Part shown: positions 16,301 to 19,328 of the stretch, one piece after another
How positions within the stretch are numbered: the first letter of the stretch is position 1
How the letters are laid out: every line of letters begins with the position of its first letter
Assembly: GCA_026770585.1 (NCBI GenBank)
Contig: MU647450.1
Location: 57,270 to 76,597 of the forward strand
Direction of reading: 5' to 3'
Source of the DNA: Baffinella frigidus
Lineage: Eukaryota > Cryptophyceae > Cryptomonadales > Baffinellaceae
Length of the DNA stretch: 19,328 nucleotides
Notes under the pieces: generated by a model
Databases searched by the model: none
What the model was told of the DNA's origin: nothing
The model's input: the letters and a program-made list of their open reading frames with translations, nothing else
Made by a program: the position numbers and the translations under genes

Positions 16301-19294
16301 TCAAATCTCTGGTTCACTGGTTAAATCTATGAGTCAACTTCATGAAGAAAACAACAACACCATACGCGTATTTCACATCCAGTGACTGCGAAGAACGCAC
16401 CAGCCTACCGCCATATCCACGAGGAGCTCCACAAGGTTCACCAGTCACTCCAAATGTCCGAGCTCTACCAGGTTCAAACCTCCAAATTTTGAGAGAGAAA
16501 AACAGCCCCCGCCCCCCCCCCCCCTTCGCGCGAGCGTGCACTGCAGGGGACTCCCGAAGGAGACTCGCCTGGCCGCCTGTCAGTATTCGGTCCGGCAAGG
16601 ATGTTTTGATCAGACAAGGACAGCAGGGTTGTAGATCTTGTGTTCGAGGGTGTCGTCGACGAGGAGGTGGTGAACAACCACTGTAGCGTGCCGAAGCTAC
16701 GGCAGCTAACCAAATGTCTCTAGCGGTGATGAGTCGGAGCGATGCGTCGGAGCCAAACGCTACTGTAAGCTGACCGGCAGCTAACACAACACGTGGATGG
16801 AAGTGTTGCCTGGCGGCCGTAGATCTTCTGTTCGAGAATGCTGTGGGCGAGGAGCCTATTAACAATCTTTTGTATCTATTGACAAACGTCAGTCTCTATG
16901 AACAATCGTCTCTCTCTTAGCTTTCGGTTAGTGAAGGATGTTTGGTGAAGTCAAGGATGGGAGGGTTGCCTGGCGGCCGTAGATCTTCTGTTCGAGGGTG
17001 CCGTGGGCGAGGAGCCGGTACACGAACACTTCCTTCTCCTGCCCGAACCGGTACGCCCGGAAGATCGCCTGGTTTCGGTATAGGGTTTAGGGGTTTGGGG
17101 GTTTAGAGTTTAGGGTTTAGGCTAGAGGGTTTTCGTTTAGGCTTTAGGGTTCAGGGTGGCCCCGGCGTCGTCCCAAGATCGCCTGCCCCCACCCAGACAG
17201 GGTCAGGTAGGGAGGTTTTTGCATCTGGTGGCCACGCGAAAAGAATGAACCAGCCGAGTGTGTGAGAAGAAAGTGTGTGTGGAAAGATTATGAACCGCAA
17301 TGGCGTGAACGACACCCCCACCGACACTGACTGCTACGGGGCAGTGTCTGAGAGTCGTAGGACGGGTTCCAGGAGGCGTCCATGATAATCACGCGGTTCA
17401 CGGAGACCAGACTCACGCCAAAAAACGAGGGGTAGACGATTAGTGAGCCGCTCTCGAGTAACCTTGGCACAGAACACACGTCCGAGGCCAGAATCTGGCC
17501 TCGGACGCAGGTAAAAGAATTAGAAACTGGTGTGAAGTGTTCCCTCCCCGCTCGGCAGCGGACCTGCGAGTCGTAGGACGGGTTCCTCGACGCGTCCATG
17601 ATCACCACGCGCTTCGCGGAGACCAGGTTCACGCCCCGTGAATCACCCCCCCAACGACTGCTGGTGGAGAGTATCTAGCTCCGCCTTAGTTTTATCATGT
17701 CTCGTCCTGAAGGCTTTCTATCCGCCCGTTTGTACTGGATTTCTACTTTTAAATGATTGAAGGACGAGGCAGAATGAAACGCAGGCAGGGATAGAGTACC
17801 TGGGAGTCGTAGGAAGGGTTCCACGAGGCATCCATGATGATCACGCGGTTCGCGGAGACGAGGTTCACGCCCAGCGACCCGGCCTTGGTGGAGATAAGGT
17901 AGGTGATGGCCTTTTTGCTGGTGTTGAACTTGTTGATGTCGATCTGCCGCCGCTTGCCCTGCAGAGCGTTCCACCGAATTGTGTGAGGGCTCAGGGGTTC
18001 AGGAGTAGGGTTGAGTGAATGCGGTTGTCCGGACGGGGGTGTCGATCTGCTGAGGGTCTGGGAGATGGTCATCCATCAATTCGCTCCCAGGGCACACCAC
18101 CTGGCTGAATGCGCTCGCAGGGCTAAAATGGTCTGAAACACGAGACCCTCCAGCTTCCCAACCTGGGACCAGAAAGCTCCTTGTGCATCTGGCGGTAAGG
18201 GTGCATGATCTAATTCTGGCGTCAACGGAATTCCGGCATTCCGTAGGGTACCGTATGCAATACGGTAGGGTGATACAGAATGCCGGAATGAGGCTAAGGG
18301 TGTCCGCCCTTACAGGACGGCTGATTCGGTGTTAACGAATACACGATGTGTGGAGGGCTGGACCTCGTATGACCCGTCGAGGGTCATACGAGTATATAGG
18401 ACCTATATTACGTCGTATCTGGACCTCCATATACGTCCAGCCGCGGCTGATTCGTTGTTCACGAAACGGATATACGATATGGGAGGGGCGCTAGATACCT
18501 CGTATGACCCATCGAGGCGATAGTAGTGGATGCCGGGCTTGTAGCCCACCTTGCCGCACAGCAAATGTCCTACCTTCTGGACGCCTACAGAACGTATACG
18601 TATACAGGACGTATACAGGACGTATACGGCCGATTCGGTGTCACCGAAACGGATATACGATATGGGAGGGGCGCTAGATACCTCGTATGAGCCGTCGAGG
18701 CGGTAGTAGTGGACGCCGGGCTTGTAGCCCACCTTGCCGTCCGGACGCTCGATGTTCTCGAAACACGACTGCGGGAAGGGGGTTTGGGGTTTGTGATCAG
18801 GGTTCAGGATTTGGGTGCAGGGTTTAGGGTTTAGGGTCCAGTGTCCAGTGTCCAGGGTTCAGGGTTCAGGGTGCAAGGTTTGGGTTCAGGGTTTAGGGTT
18901 TAGGGTTTAAGATTCAGGGTCCAGGGTTCAGGGTTTGGGTTTGGGTTCAGGGTTGAGGGTTGAGGGATCAGGGTTTATGGTTGAGGGTTGAGGGTTGAAG
19001 GTTGAGGGTTCAGAGTTCAGGGTTGAGGGTTCAGAGATCAGGGTTTGGGTTCAGGTTTTAGGGTTCAGGGTTCAGGGTTTGGGTTCAGAGTTTAGGGTTT
19101 CTGTTCAGGGTTGAGGGTAAAGGGTTTGAGAGTTAGGGCTTAGGGTTTAGGGTTTAGGTTTTAGAAGTTAGGGTTTAGGGTTTAGGGTTTAGGGTTTAGG
19201 GTTTAGGGTTTAGGGTTTAGGGTTTAGGGTTCAGGGTTTGGGAGCACACCTCGAGCTGGTCGAGAAGGAAGAGGCTCTGCGAGAAGATCAGCAC
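10738..19294 (-). CDS. ATRX: Gene B: ATRX-type SNF2 chromatin-remodelling ATPase, C-terminal part
   Basis: Minus-strand spliced gene whose 5' part lies beyond the window. Exons in transcript order: 19250-19294, 18682-18768, 17800-17958, 16970-17068, 15930-16055, 14849-14921, 14543-14687, 14100-14166, 13399-13485, 12664-12738, 11894-11970, 10738-11029. They join in phase to 443 codons plus TGA. Seen: the helicase C-lobe motifs VLIFSQSL, HYYRLDGS, ISTKAGSLGVNLV, DASWNPSYDSQ and YRFGQ, then IYGRQVTKQALASRVVD, and after that GYHKSEDL with EEELDPEEAKAAW. The last blocks match the region of ATRX beyond the helicase, which separates it from RAD54 and ARIP4. ATRX proteins are nuclear ATPases that remodel heterochromatin and deposit histone H3.3 in animals; the N-terminal ADD domain and ATP-binding lobe are off-window. 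Confidence 0.9.
11050..11090 (-). repeat. CCCTAAA units before the B12 acceptor
   Basis: On the sense strand of gene B, four or five CCCTAAA units lie within about 60 bases upstream of the B12 acceptor. Confidence 0.85.
11381..11506. mobile_element. MITE-like element with about 40-bp terminal inverted repeats
   Basis: Left arm 11381-11420 starts AAAACCGGGTAGTT and contains ACCGTATTGCCTACGGTAGG. Right arm 11466-11506 is its complement with a few mismatches and one extra base. The spacer is 45 bases of GGTCCTA/TAGGACC-type sequence. There is no coding capacity. It lies in the intron between B11 and B12. Confidence 0.75.
11553..11756 (-). pseudogene. Two copies of exon B11 3' end
   Basis: At about 11553-11577 and 11710-11756 the complement of CCAGAACTGG-x-TCGG-x-TCGC recurs, matching the exon end GACCCCATCCAGTTCTG. 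Each is separated from the next by a CCTACGG-type palindromic segment, with a shared phrase ATCCCTTCATAGCCCGCTGT near 11660. Confidence 0.78.
11894..11970 (-). CDS. Gene B exon B11
   Basis: Acceptor CACACAG, donor GTAAGA, phase 0 in and 2 out. Encodes VAIEGVGQVSVRVPPGQKSG, then DPIQF. V-x-V-P-x-G-x-x-x-G-x-x-I-Q-F is a recurrent beta-strand pair seen in many protist and algal proteins, and it also resembles strands of the DnaJ C-terminal domain. It is not part of animal ATRX. Three partial copies flank it. Confidence 0.75.
12258..12285 (-). pseudogene. Copy of exon B11 5' end with acceptor
   Basis: On the minus strand GTGTGGCAG is followed by GTGGCGGTCGAGGGAGTAC, the exon B11 start with a Val for Ile change. 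Only about 19 bases of exon remain. Confidence 0.75.
12337..12384. repeat. 20-bp inverted repeat, one mismatch
   Basis: AGTTGGTCACGTAACTCTAC at 12337-12356 and its near-exact complement at 12365-12384, loop of 8. In the intron between B10 and B11. Confidence 0.9.
12487..12645 (-). repeat. Telomere-like repeat block
   Basis: TTTAGGG on the plus strand, so CCCTAAA in the gene B transcript. It ends about 20 bases past the donor of B10. Confidence 0.95.
12664..12738 (-). CDS. Gene B exon B10
   Basis: Acceptor TTTGCAG, donor GTAACG, 25 codons. Encodes NAMRHPEPKQYQVIIPGPPT and PEMFL. The Y-x-V-x-I-P strand begins a small beta-rich module completed by B11. Two degraded copies of its 5' part lie upstream in the transcript. 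Confidence 0.75.
12860..13072 (-). pseudogene. Two copies of exon B10 5' end with acceptor
   Basis: At about 12860-12916 a 50-base near-perfect copy, acceptor TTGCAG retained, covers the first 17 codons. At 13034-13072 a shorter copy covers about 30 bases. Both lie upstream of the real exon in the transcript. Confidence 0.85.
13253..13398. repeat. GGGTGGA minisatellite and CT microsatellite
   Basis: Degenerate GGAGGGTGGAGGGT units to about 13335, then CT repeats from 13351 that abut the donor of exon B9 with only GT between. Confidence 0.9.
13399..13485 (-). CDS. ATRX: Gene B exon B9
   Basis: Acceptor CTATCAG, donor GTAGAG, 29 codons in phase 0. Encodes AKAAWDEFHNREAHAAAARQ, then AEADRIRSM. 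KAAW-x-E-x-x followed by a charged helix is the ATRX sequence after the acidic run. The donor runs directly into a GA microsatellite, and the acceptor region is repeated three more times upstream. Confidence 0.88.
13486..13780 (-). repeat. Four copies of the intron end before exon B9
   Basis: Plus-strand CTGATAGA-x-CAGTC-x-CAGAAGCA-x-A-x-AGAC-x-AGTC begins at 13486 (the real acceptor), 13530, 13569 and 13735. Each copy has the AG acceptor and upstream pyrimidine/branch-like region, but no exon sequence follows in the three extra copies. Confidence 0.85.
13839..13982 (+). mobile_element. MITE-like element with CTAGCTCTG ends
   Basis: Terminal inverted repeats CTAGCTCTGCCTCA and TGAGACAGAGCTAG (13 of 14 pair), 144 bases total, with an internal TCACCAA/TTGGTGA palindrome. 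No coding capacity and no clear target duplication. A truncated relative lies at 7880-8000 in gene A, in the same orientation relative to transcription. Confidence 0.75.
13983..14099. other. AT-rich intron segment
   Basis: Around 14015-14065 is a locally AT-rich patch (TTTAAATAAACTTATTTAAA-like), unlike the GC-rich surroundings. It lies just past the donor of B8 in the gene B intron. No gene seen. Confidence 0.5.
14100..14166 (-). CDS. ATRX: Gene B exon B8
   Basis: Acceptor GGCACAG, donor GTCCTT. A split Lys codon, then WIVGYHKSEDLIEGEEELDP and EE. Matches the ATRX signature V/L-GYH-x-x-x-x-L with a following acidic run. Too short for ORF finding; recognised by this motif and exact phase on both sides. 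Confidence 0.88.
14379..14530. repeat. GAGAGGGA purine repeat
   Basis: Degenerate 10-base purine unit GAGAGAGGGA. On the sense strand of gene B it is a long pyrimidine tract that begins about ten bases after the B7 donor. Arg-Glu repeat frames are artefacts. Confidence 0.9.
14543..14687 (-). CDS. ATRX: Gene B exon B7
   Basis: Acceptor CCTGCAG, donor GTCCGC (phase 2). Encodes AVIADKKVEEEKKKDVLTGG, then AVPKDDLFARVMVDMLPK. The PKD-x-x-x-A/R-V/L-x-x-L segment corresponds to the ATRX stretch just before its GYHEHDSL-type motif. Several chance frames on the other strand arise from the adjoining GA-rich repeat. Confidence 0.8.
14745..14848 (-). repeat. GGGTGTAGGATGCA variant telomere-like repeat
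   Basis: Units of GGGTGTAG and GGATGCA, derived from the TTTAGGG pattern, between exons B6 and B7. Confidence 0.85.
14849..14921 (-). CDS. Gene B exon B6
   Basis: Acceptor CTCGCAG, donor GTACAC. Encodes GSAPEHWRAANASEVKEGTE and GEAA plus one base. An acidic, poorly conserved linker; support comes from phase agreement with B5 and B7 and from its isolation between telomere-like repeats. No recognisable domain. Confidence 0.65.
14935..15257 (-). repeat. Telomere-like repeat block
   Basis: Dense TTTAGGG with TTTGGGG and GGGTGTAG variants on the plus strand, starting within 15 bases of the B6 acceptor. It is one of the two largest such blocks in the window. Confidence 0.95.
15258..15462. other. 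Intron segment between B5 and B6
   Basis: Single-copy sequence with a short inverted repeat CACGTTACCGTTGCCAC/GTGGCAACGTGG at about 15343-15381. Minus-strand frames here extend into the B5 copies and are not coding. Confidence 0.5.
15463..15929 (-). pseudogene. Two copies of exon B5 3' half with palindromic spacer
   Basis: Plus-strand ACCTGCTCGATCGAGTC-type sequence to CGAACGCAGC recurs at about 15467-15523 and 15680-15747, both with the donor GT retained. After each comes AATAATTCACA, a CCATAGGACCCTACGGT segment, TTCTTGGTCAGAATCCGACA and AGCCCGCTGTGTG. The duplicated unit is therefore about 220 bases and carries exon end plus a CCTACGG element. GT microsatellites lie at 15657 and 15909. Confidence 0.85.
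15930..16055 (-). CDS. ATRX: Gene B exon B5
   Basis: Acceptor GAACAG, donor GTTCGC, 42 codons. Encodes VTKQALASRVVDKEETGRQF, then TEEELRSLFHFTPGKPADS. The VTKQ-x-L-x-x-RVVD and F-T-x-x-E-L blocks are shared with ATRX immediately after the helicase C lobe. Four related sequences occur here; this is the only one containing both halves. Confidence 0.92.
16207..16297 (-). pseudogene. Copy of exon B5 5' half with acceptor
   Basis: On the minus strand GAGCAG is followed by GTAACGAAGC and then codons for VTKQALASRVVDQEETGRHF, TEED. About 28 codons are preserved with few changes and an intact acceptor. It then diverges, so it lacks the LFHFTPGKPADS half. Confidence 0.88.
16298..16969 (-). pseudogene. 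Two copies of exon B4 3' part within the intron
   Basis: At about 16803-16858 a copy matches the exon end including GGCGGCCGTAGATCTTCTGT and the unusual GC donor context. At about 16625-16675 a more decayed copy has lost the donor. Flanking phrases (AAGGATGTTTTGATCAGACA-like) recur too. A 183-codon open frame across this segment has no family resemblance. Confidence 0.78.
16970..17068 (-). CDS. ATRX: Gene B exon B4 (helicase motif VI), GC donor
   Basis: Thirty-three codons, phase 0. Encodes AIFRAYRFGQEKEVFVYRLL, then AHGTLEQKIYGRQ. The arginine-finger motif R-x-Y-R-F-G-Q is intact. The donor reads CAG followed by GCAACC, so this intron appears to be GC-AG. The reading frame and the family alignment both demand this junction. 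Confidence 0.9.
17079..17155 (-). repeat. Telomere-like repeats near the B4 acceptor
   Basis: TTTAGGG-type units with degenerate members begin about ten bases upstream of the B4 acceptor in transcript sense. Confidence 0.85.
17349..17636 (-). pseudogene. Two copies of exon B3 3' half
   Basis: Copies at about 17349-17421 and 17568-17636 carry sequence for VSVNRVIIMDASWNPSYDSQ and VSAKRVVIMDASRNPSYDSQ. The donor GT is retained in the second and lost in the first. A palindromic phrase CCGAGGCCAGAATCTGGCCT lies between them at about 17481-17500. Confidence 0.88.
17800..17958 (-). CDS. ATRX: Gene B exon B3 (helicase motif V)
   Basis: Acceptor CTCTGCAG, donor GTACTC, 53 codons in phase 0. Encodes GKRRQIDINKFN, then LISTKAGSLGVNLVSANRV and IIMDASWNPSYDSQ. 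This is the best conserved block in the window and reads like ATRX rather than other SNF2 subfamilies. Two copies of its 3' half follow in the intron. Confidence 0.95.
18230..18289. mobile_element. Short palindromic element of the ACCGTA family
   Basis: Perfect arms ATTCCGGCATTC (18230-18241) and complement (18278-18289) enclose ACCGTAT-gca-ATACGGT and TAGGGT words. The core resembles that of the 11381-11506 element. Confidence 0.75.
18318..18560 (-). pseudogene. Two copies of exon B2 3' part with flanking intron
   Basis: The unit from GCCGATTCGGTG to the exon (18628-18740 in the real copy) recurs at about 18443-18557 and, shorter, at 18318-18385. Both keep a GT donor. In the shortest copy the exon has turned into a perfect palindrome, CTCGTATGACCC with its complement (18364-18392). 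Confidence 0.85.
18595..18660. repeat. GGACGTATACA tandem repeat
   Basis: Three to four CGTATACAGGA units followed by a perfect palindrome TTCGGTGTCACCGAA at about 18634-18648, just downstream of the B2 donor in the transcript. Confidence 0.8.
18682..18768 (-). CDS. ATRX: Gene B exon B2
   Basis: Acceptor CCCGCAG, donor GTATCT, phase 0 on both sides, 29 codons. Contains GYKPGVHYYRLDGSYE; YYRLDGS is the conserved helicase motif that follows FSQSL in SNF2 proteins. Two degraded copies of its 3' part, with flanking intron, lie downstream in the transcript. Confidence 0.88.
18779..19243 (-). repeat. Largest telomere-like repeat block
   Basis: Continuous TTTAGGG, TTCAGGG, TTGAGGG and GTCCAGT variants fill the intron between B1 and B2. 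The block is most homogeneous at 19160-19230. It resumes at 19303 and runs to the window end. Confidence 0.95.
19250..19294 (-). CDS. ATRX: Gene B exon B1 (first in window)
   Basis: Forty-five bases in phase 0 encoding VLIFSQSLFLLDQLE, the first beta strand of the SNF2 helicase C lobe. Acceptor ATACAG, donor GTGTGC. It is embedded in telomere-like repeats on both sides. Confidence 0.85.
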
Positions 19295-19302
19295 CTGTAT
19301 TC

Positions 19303-19328
19303 AGGGTTTAGGGTTTAGGGTTTAGGGT
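19303..19328 (-). repeat. Telomere-like repeats at the window edge
   Basis: TTCAGGG then TTTAGGG units directly upstream of the B1 acceptor in transcript sense, running off the window. Confidence 0.9.

Noticed and set aside
16314-16865. 183-codon open frame on the minus strand
   Set aside because: It crosses two decayed copies of exon B4 out of their frame, has no recognisable motif, and the ATRX protein is continuous from B4 to B5 without it.
18779-19328. A chromosome end (true telomere)
   Set aside because: The repeats are interrupted, variable and contain an exon of gene B. Similar blocks occur across the window with orientation following gene strand.

Overview
This window looks like nuclear DNA from an intron-rich eukaryote. 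Coding sequence is split into short exons (37 to 159 bp, plus one 292-bp terminal exon) separated by introns of a few hundred bases to about 1.6 kb. The introns are full of microsatellites and CCCTAAA/TTTAGGG-type repeats. That repeat unit is the telomere type of plants, dinoflagellates, chromerids and apicomplexans. With the moderate GC content, a chromerid-like or dinoflagellate-like alveolate is my best guess, but the lineage is not proven here. There is no operon, no rRNA, no CRISPR array and no tRNA that I could see.

Two protein genes converge tail to tail. Gene A (plus strand, from before the window to 9082) encodes a kelch-repeat beta-propeller protein. I reconstruct twelve exon positions, one of them present as two intact versions. 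The codon phases agree at every junction, and the joined coding sequence is 302 complete codons plus stop. Gene B (minus strand, from beyond 19328 down to 10738) encodes the C-terminal part of an ATRX-type SNF2 chromatin-remodelling ATPase. Twelve exons join in phase into 443 codons plus stop. They cover the end of the helicase C lobe, the ATRX-specific region after it, a short VPxG-type beta-rich module and a Gly/Pro/Met-rich tail. The 1.65 kb between the two stop codons (9083-10737) holds GA-rich sequence, inverted repeats and no credible gene.

The most striking feature is what surrounds the exons. Nearly every exon in both genes is accompanied by one to four degraded partial copies of itself in the adjoining introns. 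Copies on the upstream side carry the acceptor plus the 5' part of the exon. Copies on the downstream side carry the 3' part plus the donor. Most still have their GT or AG. This fits repeated tandem duplication of exon-intron boundaries as the engine of intron growth, and it leaves many decoy splice sites. One exon of gene A is duplicated completely, in phase and at the same length (60 bp), so it could be a mutually exclusive exon pair.

A second layer is made of palindromic, MITE-like elements. These are a CCTACGG/ACCGTA family, a CTAGCTCTG-ended element present in introns of both genes, and a nested inverted repeat in the intergenic space. A degraded copy of the last exon of gene B sits inside the last intron of gene A. 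The telomere-like repeats are oriented so that the sense strand of either gene almost always reads CCCTAAA.
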